Shown: positions 1 through 6,239, numbered from the stretch's first letter. The stretch is 8,174 nt of DNA from an uncultured Treponema sp. (GCA_947176045.1 CAMWPF010000054.1:1-8174); one strand, 5' to 3'. Translations and numbers: made by a program. Notes: generated by a model not told the origin, from the letters alone.

Positions 1-84
1 GTTGTTTTGCGCGCAAACTGCAAGCACACGGATTTCCGTCCCGGATTTCCGCGGCATCCGCAGACGGGCGCACGGGCGGCGCGC

Positions 85-1140
85 TTAGGGAAAGGCGACG
101 GAGCAGCGGATCGGAAGATGGTCGGAGTAGCCCCTGCCGTTGTACATCGTGAACCGCCACGGAACGCCGTCGGCGCCGCACCAGCCGCCGTCAGCCTGCG
201 GCGAAAAGGACGCAATCGCGGCGCCTCCCGCGGCGAAAAAATGGTCGATGCGGCTCCATTCGTCCTGATAGTAATACGAGCCGGGCGGAACAAGGCCGCC
301 TTCGGAAAACCACGGCGAATGCACGGCGACTTCGCCGGAATCATAAAAGCCCGCCGCCCCCGCAGCATTCCGTCCGGGAAAATCTGTCCGCAGGCGGAGC
401 GCGACGTTCGGCACGGCGGAAGGCCCGCCGTCCGCGCCGCCAGTTCCGCCCATTCCGGCGGCGGGAAGCGCCTTGAATTCCAAAATGTCGCGGTTGAAGT
501 CGCCGCACGCAAGCACCGCCGCCCCGGAATTTTCAGACAGCGTCCGCGCGATGAGCGACGCCAGCAGCGACTCCTGCCAGTTCCGCCACACCTCGCTTTT
601 CGCCGCGCCGCCGGACTTCGACTTCCAATGGTTGACGAACAGAGCCAGCTCCCTGCCGCCGCCAGCCTCCAGAATGACTTTCATAACCGGGCGCATCGCC
701 GGCTGCGCCGCCGCCTCCGACGAAACGGCAAGCGCATGGACGGTCGCCTTCCGGATCGGAACGCGCGAAAGCACGGCGCATCCGATGGCTTCGTTCTGAT
801 TTTTGGAAAAGCACGCGTACTTCCACGGACGGCTCCGGTGCAGTCCGGCAAGCCGGTTCGCGATATCGTACAGGACGCCGCCGTTCTCAATTTCCTCGAA
901 CACAAAAATGTCGGCGTCCATCTTTTTGATGGAATCGCACAGCCGGTCAAGGCGCGCCGAATACAGCTGCTCGTTCCAGCCTGACTTTTGGAATTCCGAA
1001 TATTCGCATCCGTCGTTCACCGCGTCGAAAAACGTCTGGACGTTCCAATTGACGACGGAAACCGCCGCGCCTTCCGCGCCGCAGGAACAGCAGCAGAATG
1101 CCGCCGCAGCCAGCGGAAGCATGTACATTCTATTCTTCAT
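85..1140 (-). CDS. Endonuclease/exonuclease/phosphatase (EEP) family lipoprotein
   Basis: Predicted exported metal-dependent phosphodiesterase or nuclease of the EEP (DNase I-like) superfamily, 351 aa. The family's motifs appear in order: NWN at 31-33, the metal-binding glutamate in FEEIEN (81-86), NHWKSK (170-175), GDFN (213-216), IDHFF (298-302) and SDHLP (339-343). The acid/base and metal residues His171, Asp214, Asn216, Asp299, His300, Asp340 and His341 are therefore all present. The N-terminus is Lys/Arg followed by a hydrophobic stretch ending in a Cys cluster at 16-20. This suggests a lipoprotein signal peptide with lipidation near Cys20, although the lipobox is not canonical. A Gly/Ala-rich insert lies at about 223-245. 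The start is supported by GGAGGT three bases upstream. It is the third gene of the pth-mazG set, 93 bp behind mazG, and ends in TAA. The substrate (DNA, RNA, phosphoinositide or other phosphodiester) cannot be read from sequence. The fold assignment is confident. Confidence 0.9.
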   Translation of the reverse strand: MKNRMYMLPLAAAAFCCCSCGAEGAAVSVVNWNVQTFFDAVNDGCEYSEFQKSGWNEQLYSARLDRLCDSIKKMDADIFVFEEIENGGVLYDIANRLAGLHRSRPWKYACFSKNQNEAIGCAVLSRVPIRKATVHALAVSSEAAAQPAMRPVMKVILEAGGGRELALFVNHWKSKSGGAAKSEVWRNWQESLLASLIARTLSENSGAAVLACGDFNRDILEFKALPAAGMGGTGGADGGPSAVPNVALRLRTDFPGRNAAGAAGFYDSGEVAVHSPWFSEGGLVPPGSYYYQDEWSRIDHFFAAGGAAIASFSPQADGGWCGADGVPWRFTMYNGRGYSDHLPIRCSVAFP

Positions 1141-1143
1141 GCC

Positions 1144-1149
1144 ACCTCC
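1144..1149 (-). promoter_or_regulatory. Ribosome binding site of the EEP gene
   Basis: GGAGGT on the minus strand, three bases before the ATG at 1140. The spacing is short but the match is strong, and it fixes the start just ahead of the signal peptide. Confidence 0.7.
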
Positions 1150-1233
1150 AGAACGGGAAGAATCTATTCCAGTTCTGACATACTATTCGCAGCTGCGGCG
1201 CAAAAACAGGAAGTCTTTTTGAGAAAAACGCGC

Positions 1234-2154
1234 CTACAATCCGCTTTTCTTCGCCTCGTCCCAGAAGCGATCCTCGTCGGCAAGATGCGCGTGGTCGAAC
1301 GGAATTTCCGACTCCTTCATGCGGCGCTCCACATAGGAGAACCGGCGGCAGAATTTTTCGTTCGTGCGGCAGAGCGCGACTTCCGGATCGACGCCGAGGT
1401 GGCGCGCGTAGTTGACGACGGCAAACAGCAGGTCGCCGACTTCCTCCTCGACATGGAGCTGCGCCGCGTCCAATTCCGCCGGAGCGCCCGCGGAAAACGG
1501 CTTCCGAGGCCCGCCGTCCGCACCAGGCGCCGGGCTGAGCGCGTCCCGCTCCGAAACCGCCTGCCGGATTTCCCCGACTTCCTCCAGAACTTTTTCCGCA
1601 ACCATGTCAGCGCCGTCCCAGTCGAATCCGCGCTTCGCCGCCTTCTTTTGCAGCTTGCACGCCCGCGCCAGCGGCGGAAATCCTTTGGGAACGTCGTCCA
1701 AAACCGAATTTCCGCCCTGACGGCCTTCGACAGTCTCCTTGATTGCATCCCACTGCCGGAGGACTGCTTCGGACGAGGCGGGCGCCTCCGTCATGCAGGC
1801 CGCGCCGGCGCTTTCAGGGAACACGTGCGGATGGCGGCGGACAATCTTTTCCGCAACGCCGTCAATCACGTCCGCCACGGAAAAGTAGCCGTTCTGTTCA
1901 TATATGTACGCCGCCATCACCGCGTTCAAAAGCACGTCGCCCAGCTCCTCCTTTGCGTGCGCCGCGTCCCCGTCAGAAATCGCCGCGGCCGCCTCGAACA
2001 CTTCCTCTATCAAATCCCGGCGCAGCGAGAGCGGCGTCTGCTCGCGGTCCCACGGACAGCCGCCGGGCGCCCGCAGCGTGCGGATCACATCAAAAAAACG
2101 CGAAAACGATGCGGCCGCCGCCTGCGAGCCGTCCGTCATGCCTTCCTTCTGCAT
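1234..2154 (-). CDS. mazG: Nucleoside triphosphate pyrophosphohydrolase MazG
   Basis: All-alpha NTP pyrophosphohydrolase that hydrolyses (d)NTPs to the monophosphate and PPi, a cytoplasmic nucleotide-pool housekeeping role. It is 306 aa with two MazG domains. The N-terminal domain opens with the family signature around LRAPGGCPWDREQT (27-40), followed by EEVFEA (50-55), EELGD (69-73) and RRHPHVF (106-112). The C-terminal domain carries KLQKKAAKRGFDW (167-179), EEVGE (191-195), EEEVGDLLFA (236-245) and NEKFCRRF (265-272). These acidic pairs bind Mg2+. Between EEVGE and EEEVGD lies a Gly/Pro/Ala-rich insert of about 25-30 residues (about 203-229) that, from memory, the E. coli type lacks; this explains much of the extra length over the usual ~260 aa. 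The start was chosen because AGGAGG lies five bases upstream. The same frame stays open further upstream but overlaps pth and has no family similarity there. It lies 71 bp after pth on the same strand. Confidence 0.95.
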   Translation of the reverse strand: MQKEGMTDGSQAAAASFSRFFDVIRTLRAPGGCPWDREQTPLSLRRDLIEEVFEAAAAISDGDAAHAKEELGDVLLNAVMAAYIYEQNGYFSVADVIDGVAEKIVRRHPHVFPESAGAACMTEAPASSEAVLRQWDAIKETVEGRQGGNSVLDDVPKGFPPLARACKLQKKAAKRGFDWDGADMVAEKVLEEVGEIRQAVSERDALSPAPGADGGPRKPFSAGAPAELDAAQLHVEEEVGDLLFAVVNYARHLGVDPEVALCRTNEKFCRRFSYVERRMKESEIPFDHAHLADEDRFWDEAKKSGL

Positions 2155-2159
2155 GAAGT

Positions 2160-2165
2160 CCTCCT
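2160..2165 (-). promoter_or_regulatory. Ribosome binding site of mazG
   Basis: A perfect AGGAGG on the minus strand with a five-base spacer to the ATG at 2154. It decides the mazG start against longer in-frame extensions. Confidence 0.85.
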
Positions 2166-2183
2166 GTTGAAATGCAAAATCAG

Positions 2184-2204
2184 CCGCGATTTTTAAAACC
2201 GCGG
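2184..2204 (-). other. Intercistronic hairpin between pth and mazG
   Basis: On the minus-strand transcript the 21 bases fold into a nine-pair stem (CCGCG paired to CGCGG, a G-U wobble, then three A-U pairs) with a three-base UAA loop. On the plus strand the wobble becomes an A-C mismatch, so the structure favours the pth-mazG transcript. No U-run follows, so it does not look like an intrinsic terminator. A role in mRNA processing or stability between the two cistrons is possible but unproven. Confidence 0.5.
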
Positions 2205-2225
2205 AACAAGCGGAAGCCTGCGCCG

Positions 2226-2879
2226 TCAGTCCGCGGACAGCTTCTTCTTCCTCCACTCGGGAAGCAGCCGGGCGGCGTCCGCCGAAACGAGCGCCTTGGC
2301 GAGCAGCGCCGCCGCCTGCGGAAACACCTGCGAAAGGACGATGCGCTCGTCCGGCAGGAACGGACTGAGCACGTATTCCGCGATGTCCGCGCCGGACGGC
2401 TTGCTGATGCCGAAGCGCAGCCGCCAGAAGTCGGCGGTTCCCAGCGACGCCTTCACAGAACGCAGCCCGTTGTGTCCGCCAAGCCCGCCCGACCATTTGA
2501 GCCCCACCGTTCCAAGCGGAAGCTCCAGCTCGTCATGGACGACGAGAATTTCCTCCGGCGCAATCTTGAAAAAATCTGCGAGCGCGCCGACGCTCTGCCC
2601 CGAAAGGTTCATGTACGTCTCCGGCTTCAGGAAGAACACGCGCTCCGCGCCGTCTGCGGAACGCGGAAGTCCGCCGCCCGACGCAGGAAGCAGCCCGCAT
2701 TCGACGAACGCCTCCCGCAGCGCAGCGCGCTCCGCCGCCGCATAGCTTCCGTGGAATTTTTCCTGCCAGCCCAGCCGCCCCGCAAACGGCAGCGCGTCCG
2801 CGAACTGCCACGCCGCATTGTGCCGCGTGCGCTCATACTCCCGACCGTAATTTCCCAAAAAAGCGACCAACCGAATCAT
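2226..2879 (-). CDS. pth: Peptidyl-tRNA hydrolase
   Basis: Essential cytoplasmic esterase that releases tRNA from prematurely dropped-off peptidyl-tRNA. It is 217 aa against about 190-195 for the usual bacterial enzyme. The core residues are visible: Asn10 in FLGNYG, Tyr15, His20 in the RHNAAW segment (19-24), Asn91 in KPETYMNLSG (85-94), Asp116 in HDELELPLG (115-123) and Asn137 in GGHNGLRS (134-141). Asn10, Tyr15 and His20 have the same numbers as in E. coli Pth. The later residues are shifted by about 23, so a Gly/Ala/Arg-rich insert sits between about 45 and 80. The start is the ATG giving MIRLVAFLGN. The frame continues upstream for 54 codons, but those codons run through the promoter region and encode nothing family-like. 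No Shine-Dalgarno site precedes the ATG, and an extended -10 element lies seven bases upstream (see the promoter entry). It is probably the first gene of a pth-mazG-EEP operon. Confidence 0.95.
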   Translation of the reverse strand: MIRLVAFLGNYGREYERTRHNAAWQFADALPFAGRLGWQEKFHGSYAAAERAALREAFVECGLLPASGGGLPRSADGAERVFFLKPETYMNLSGQSVGALADFFKIAPEEILVVHDELELPLGTVGLKWSGGLGGHNGLRSVKASLGTADFWRLRFGISKPSGADIAEYVLSPFLPDERIVLSQVFPQAAALLAKALVSADAARLLPEWRKKKLSAD

Positions 2880-2886
2880 GGCGCAC

Positions 2887-2895
2887 AGTATAGCA
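2887..2895 (-). promoter_or_regulatory. Extended -10 promoter of pth (probably leaderless)
   Basis: The minus strand reads TGCTATACT, an extended -10 (TGn plus a hexamer matching TATAAT at five of six positions). The hexamer ends seven bases before the pth ATG, so transcription should begin at or within a base or two of the A of the start codon. The -35 zone (about 2908-2916) is weak, as is common with extended -10 promoters. The absence of a Shine-Dalgarno site before pth fits a leaderless message. Confidence 0.6.
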
Positions 2896-2943
2896 CATCC
2901 GCCCGGAAACAAACATCCCCGCCCGCGCCGGACGCGCGCCGTT

Positions 2944-2972
2944 TTGACAAATAAAACAATCAGTTGTACACT
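2944..2972 (+). promoter_or_regulatory. Sigma70-type promoter driving the rightward block
   Basis: TTGACA at 2944-2949 (perfect -35), a 17-base spacer and TACACT at 2967-2972 (four of six matches to the -10). The expected start is near 2979, giving a leader of about 65 bases before the lipoprotein ATG at 3045. The leader holds a small hairpin, GGCGG (3005-3009) with CCGCC (3020-3024). The -10 also lies in a short dyad, TACA-C-TGTA (2967-2975), and ACAA/TTGT arms fall inside the spacer, so an operator is conceivable. The region is AT-rich in an otherwise GC-rich window, which supports a real promoter. Confidence 0.75.
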
Positions 2973-3033
2973 GTATGCGTTCAGCTGCATGAACTTAAAT
3001 CCAAGGCGGCAGAAGCAGTCCGCCGCATCAACC

Positions 3034-3038
3034 AGGAG
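3034..3038 (+). promoter_or_regulatory. Ribosome binding site of the small lipoprotein gene
   Basis: AGGAG with a six-base spacer to the ATG at 3045. It selects this start over an in-frame GTG/ATG-type extension reaching into the promoter, and places a standard signal peptide at the N-terminus. Confidence 0.8.
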
Positions 3039-3044
3039 CATTCT

Positions 3045-3605
3045 ATGAAAAAAGCAGTTTCCTTATATTCCACGCTGATCGTGCTGTTGTGCGCATGGGG
3101 GGGGGCGCTCCTCGCCGGCTGCGAGACGAACGACTCCCCGTTCACCGGGCCGAAGGACAAATGGTGCGAGAAAGACTTCACGTATGAAAATACAGACTTT
3201 ATGTGCTATTTTTATTATTCCGACACAGGCTGGAAAGATGGCACGGTCTCCAACAAGATTCTGAAAGAAGGAATTGAGATCGGCGCAGGGCTGACGATTC
3301 TCATCGTTCCCCACTCCGAAGGACTTGCAGGAGTACTTACAAAAGATCAGTTCGCCATCAAGACGTTTGCAAATGGAGACAAAGTCGAAGGAGAAGGAGA
3401 AGCCAGTTCTGGAAAAAGCTTTTCCGTCAGCGAAACATCATGGAACCTGCTCTGCGCTGCAAATCCGTCATTGCGATCAAATGCAGAATCAACACTGCCT
3501 GCTGCGATCCAGAAAAATTCACCCTACACACAGATTGGAGATTATTCCACCTTCTCGTGGAAAAAAATCCTCGCAGAAATTTTAGTTGACAAGCTGCTTG
3601 AATAG
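3045..3605 (+). CDS. Small lipoprotein of unknown function with poly-G tract
   Basis: 186 aa; I do not recognise the family. The N-terminus is a classic lipoprotein signal: MKKAV, a hydrophobic core, then the lipobox LAGC with lipidation at Cys26. The mature part has three more cysteines (41, 54, 137), an aromatic patch with CYFYY at 54-58, a hydrophobic segment around 76-90 (GIEIGAGLTILIVPH) and a Lys/Glu-rich middle (100-125). It looks like one small mixed alpha/beta domain anchored to a membrane, with no catalytic motif visible. Most of the gene (3181-3600) is about 45% GC by my count against about 65% for neighbouring genes, and its codon choice is visibly different, suggesting later acquisition or different selection. 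Nine consecutive G at 3097-3105 lie inside the signal-peptide codons. A near-consensus promoter and a good Shine-Dalgarno site precede it, so it should be well expressed. The galactanase gene begins 18 bp downstream. Confidence 0.8.
   Translation: MKKAVSLYSTLIVLLCAWGGALLAGCETNDSPFTGPKDKWCEKDFTYENTDFMCYFYYSDTGWKDGTVSNKILKEGIEIGAGLTILIVPHSEGLAGVLTKDQFAIKTFANGDKVEGEGEASSGKSFSVSETSWNLLCAANPSLRSNAESTLPAAIQKNSPYTQIGDYSTFSWKKILAEILVDKLLE
3097..3105 (+). repeat. Homopolymeric G9 tract in the lipoprotein signal peptide
   Basis: Nine G in a row spanning codons 18-21 (Trp-Gly-Gly-Ala), just before the lipobox. At nine the frame is open. One extra G would lead to a TGA at 3185-3187, and one fewer to a TGA at 3262-3264. 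Either change would remove nearly all of the mature protein, which is the arrangement expected of a slipped-strand ON/OFF switch. Confidence 0.7.
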
Positions 3606-3623
3606 TTCCGCCGCCCGCCTGCC

Positions 3624-4697
3624 ATGAAGAACTGCGCGTCCATTCCGACATTTCTGTGCGCCGCCGGCCTGCTGCTGTCATGCGGCGAAAACGGCGCTTC
3701 CGCCGCGCCCGGCCCGGAATTCGCATTGGGCGCGGACATCAGCTGGGTCACCGAACTGGAATCCGGCGGACACCGCTTCTTCAACGCGGACGGCGTGGAG
3801 ACCGACTGCTTCCGCCTCATGAAGGAGCTGGGGCTGAACGCCGTCCGGCTGCGCGTCTGGGTCGATCCCTCGGAGCACGGAAGCTGGTGCAATGCGGACG
3901 ACCTTCTGGAAAAGGCGCGCCGCGCGGCGGCGGAAGGCCTCGACATCATGGTCGACTTCCATTACAGCGACTGGTGGGCGGATCCCGCCAAGCAGACCGT
4001 TCCCGCCGCCTGGCAGTCCCATTCCTTCACGCAGCTGAAGGAAGACGTGCGCGCGCGCACAACGGACGTGCTCCGCCGCCTGAAGAAGGGCCGCATTTCC
4101 CCGAAATGGATTCAAATCGGAAACGAAACGAGCGACGGCTTCCTGTGGGACGCAGGCAGGGCGGGCGCCAATCCGGCGCAGTACGCGGAGCTGTTCGCCG
4201 CGGGGCATGACGCCGCAAAAAGCGTCTTCCCGAAGGCGGGCGTAATCGTCCATCTGGACAACGGATTCGACAACGAGCTGTACAATTGGAATCTGGACAT
4301 TCTGAAAGAGCACGGCGCGCGCTGGGACATCGTCGGAATGTCGCTGTACCCGTACTGGGCGGTTTCAAGCGGAAGGGAGCCGGACGCCGGAACGACAATC
4401 AGCGACTGCCTTTCCGTCATCCGGAATGTGGGCGAAAAATACGGCTGCGACGTCATGATTGTCGAAACGGGAATGGAATGCGCCGACGACAGCGGCAGGC
4501 TCGCCCCGCAATCTGTTCTGGAAGAAGGACGTGAGCAGCTGCGGCGCATCCTGCGGGAATGCCGGAACCTCCCCGGCGGACGCTGCGCGGGCGTCTTCTA
4601 CTGGGAGCCGGAATGCAGGCCGAGCCAATACCGGCTGGGCGCGTTCACGGAAGACGGACGTCCGACCGCCATCATGGACGCGTTCCTCGAATTTTAA
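3624..4697 (+). CDS. GH53 endo-beta-1,4-galactanase, lipoprotein
   Basis: Arabinogalactan endo-beta-1,4-galactanase of glycoside hydrolase family 53 (clan GH-A TIM barrel, retaining), which cuts the beta-1,4-galactan side chains of type I arabinogalactan and pectin. It is 357 aa. Family segments are clear: GADISWV (36-42), LNAVRLRVWVDP (71-82), IMVDFHYSDWWADPAKQ (108-124), IQIGNE (163-168) with the acid/base Glu168, and MIVETG (278-283) with the nucleophile Glu281. FYWEPE (325-330) closes the barrel. The N-terminus has a hydrophobic stretch ending LLLSC, indicating lipidation at Cys20 and hence an outer-membrane or cell-surface enzyme. No accessory carbohydrate-binding domain follows. The ATG lies 18 bp after the small lipoprotein gene and has no visible Shine-Dalgarno site, so translation may depend on coupling or an unstructured start. 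It is likely co-transcribed from the promoter at 2944. The product assignment is strong; activity on galactan is inferred from the family. Confidence 0.95.
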   Translation: MKNCASIPTFLCAAGLLLSCGENGASAAPGPEFALGADISWVTELESGGHRFFNADGVETDCFRLMKELGLNAVRLRVWVDPSEHGSWCNADDLLEKARRAAAEGLDIMVDFHYSDWWADPAKQTVPAAWQSHSFTQLKEDVRARTTDVLRRLKKGRISPKWIQIGNETSDGFLWDAGRAGANPAQYAELFAAGHDAAKSVFPKAGVIVHLDNGFDNELYNWNLDILKEHGARWDIVGMSLYPYWAVSSGREPDAGTTISDCLSVIRNVGEKYGCDVMIVETGMECADDSGRLAPQSVLEEGREQLRRILRECRNLPGGRCAGVFYWEPECRPSQYRLGAFTEDGRPTAIMDAFLEF

Positions 4698-4706
4698 AAA
4701 CCCGCC

Positions 4707-4724
4707 GAAAAATGCATATTTTTC
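4707..4724 (+). other. AT-rich inverted repeat between galactanase and beta-rich protein genes
   Basis: GAAAAAT and ATTTTTC arms of seven bases around a GCAT loop, flanked on both sides by CCGCCG. It lies in the 72-bp gap after the galactanase stop. A-T pairs dominate and no T-run follows, so a terminator is unlikely; it could be a regulator site or a weak stability element. Confidence 0.3.
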
Positions 4725-4769
4725 CGCCGTTCTTTGCCGAAACCGCGCAAAAACTGCGAATTCCTCTGC

Positions 4770-6239
4770 ATGAGAAGACACGCCATTGTGTGCGCGGCGG
4801 CGCTGCTCGCATCGGGCGGCGGAACGCTCCGCGCGGAAGACTTGTTCCGGCGGCTGGAGCTGACGACCGCCGCGCGGCTCAAATGCAGGCAGGCTGACCT
4901 GCCGTCGTCAACCTACGGACTGTCCGCATCGGCGCGGCTCCTCGCCCGCGACGTAGACTGCAAAATCGCATGGAAAATTCCGACGTCCGCCTTCTCCGCG
5001 GAGCCGGATTGGAAGACGCCTGCGGCCGGCGTCGCGCTGTCGCTCAAAGGACTGTGCGGCGTTCCCGTCGAAATAAAGGCGGGAAATTTGAACATCGCCG
5101 GAAGCCTCTCCAAGCTGAAGGCGCCCGCGCTCCCATCCTCCGCGCTCCCGTTCGGCGGACGCCCCGGAACGGCGGCCGGACTTTCAATGCTGCTGCCAAG
5201 CGCCTCGCACGTCGGCAATCCGTACGGCGCGGCGCTGTCCTATCAGTTTTCCTCAAAAAAATCAGTCCTGCGCAAGGCGGGCGTCTCCGCCGTCTGCGAC
5301 GAAACCGGAAGGGCGGCCGGCTCCGCGCTGCTTTCCTTCGCCGCCGGCAGGAAATCGACAGTTTCAGTCAGCGGAACTGTCGGACGGTTCCAAATCGGCA
5401 ACGAGCCGGGGAACAGCTGGTTCGGAACCGCCGGGTTCTTCCCGGAGGAATGGTACATCTGCGGCAACTTCCAGGCGTCGGCCGCAGCCCCGCATTACCG
5501 CGGAAAGCTCACGATGAATTTCTTCGCGCCGCACGGCCGGCGGGCGGGATTCACGTGCGCCGCTGAAAATTCGCTGGAAGCGGGCAATTTTTCGCTGCTG
5601 CTTTCCGGCTTCGCGGCGTCCGCGGACGACATCTTCACCGCATCGGGAACGCAGCTCAAGACGACGGCGCAGCTCAAGCTCAATCCGCAGTATACGTTCT
5701 TTCCGGGAGCCGCCCGGCTGCGGACGGGACTGGCGCTCACGGCGGAGCAGAAAACGCAGACAGACGGCACCCAGCACATCGTCGGAAAATGCGCCGTGGC
5801 GGCGGAACTGCGGACGCGCGCGACAAGCACACGGCTCACGTTCAGCGCGGCGGGAATCGACAGCGGCGCGTCGCTCATGGACATTATGCGTGCGGAGGCA
5901 GCAGAACGCGCGGACGGCGCGCTCAACGGCGGCACGTACAGCGCCGCGTTCATCTTTTCCTGCGCCGCAAAATGCAGCCCGTATGCGACGGGAAGCGTCT
6001 CGTTCACACCGCCGGACGGCGCATCAGGGCCGGCAAGCCGCTCGGCATTCGCGCTGACGCTCAAGCTTCCCGCCGTGCCGAATCAGACCTGCTCGCTGAA
6101 AGGCGCCGTAACGCTCGTCGGAAAGGATCGGAAGCTGAAAAGCGGCGCCGCGGAATGCTCAGCCGTCTGGAAGCTGCGCCTGCCGAAGCTGTACGTGAGC
6201 GCCTCCGCCGGGCTGCAATATGCGTTTTCAGCGGACTGA
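4770..6239 (+). CDS. Exported beta-rich protein, possible outer-membrane barrel
   Basis: 489 aa, family not recognised. A Sec signal peptide is clear: MRRH, a hydrophobic Ala/Leu core and a likely cut after LRA at 20-22. The mature protein is rich in Ala, Ser, Gly and Thr, with many short alternating polar/hydrophobic strands (for example 199-209, 246-252, 298-311, 320-327, 407-412, 427-433, 463-486), as in outer-membrane beta-barrels. The last strand (YVSASAGLQYAF) ends a few residues before the C-terminus instead of on the terminal aromatic typical of BAM substrates. A conspicuous non-barrel segment at about 104-150 contains AGNLNIAGSLSKLKAPALP. Eight cysteines after the signal peptide are unusual for a barrel. 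The chosen ATG places the signal peptide at the N-terminus; a TTG 36 bases upstream is in frame but adds only a charged, unlikely extension. No Shine-Dalgarno site is visible. It follows the galactanase by 72 bp, so a porin or binding role in galacto-oligosaccharide uptake is possible, but this is inference. Confidence 0.7.
   Translation: MRRHAIVCAAALLASGGGTLRAEDLFRRLELTTAARLKCRQADLPSSTYGLSASARLLARDVDCKIAWKIPTSAFSAEPDWKTPAAGVALSLKGLCGVPVEIKAGNLNIAGSLSKLKAPALPSSALPFGGRPGTAAGLSMLLPSASHVGNPYGAALSYQFSSKKSVLRKAGVSAVCDETGRAAGSALLSFAAGRKSTVSVSGTVGRFQIGNEPGNSWFGTAGFFPEEWYICGNFQASAAAPHYRGKLTMNFFAPHGRRAGFTCAAENSLEAGNFSLLLSGFAASADDIFTASGTQLKTTAQLKLNPQYTFFPGAARLRTGLALTAEQKTQTDGTQHIVGKCAVAAELRTRATSTRLTFSAAGIDSGASLMDIMRAEAAERADGALNGGTYSAAFIFSCAAKCSPYATGSVSFTPPDGASGPASRSAFALTLKLPAVPNQTCSLKGAVTLVGKDRKLKSGAAECSAVWKLRLPKLYVSASAGLQYAFSAD

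Noticed and set aside
6..17. TTTGCGCGCAAA palindrome at the left edge
   Set aside because: Isolated, with too little flanking sequence to tell a site from chance; no hairpin/T-run layout to call a terminator for the EEP gene.
7..984. Long plus-strand open frame opposite the EEP gene
   Set aside because: It is antisense to a gene with all EEP catalytic motifs; the translation is Arg/Pro-rich with no domain, as expected from GC-rich mirror frames.
1188..1197. CGCAGCTGCG perfect palindrome between mazG and the EEP gene
   Set aside because: Ten-base palindromes are expected by chance at this GC content; nothing around it suggests an operator.
1216..1228. TTTTT-GAG-AAAAA hairpin after mazG as a terminator
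   Set aside because: Only five A-T pairs, no GC stem and no following T-run.
988..2196. Long plus-strand open frame opposite mazG
   Set aside because: The opposite strand encodes a complete two-domain MazG with a perfect ribosome site; this frame has none of these.
2155..2496. N-terminal extension of mazG into the pth coding region
   Set aside because: No family similarity upstream, overlap with pth in another frame, and a perfect AGGAGG before the ATG at 2154.
3586..3591. TTGACA before the galactanase gene
   Set aside because: No -10-like hexamer at 15-19 bases; the sequence codes for the C-terminal Val-Asp-Lys of the lipoprotein.
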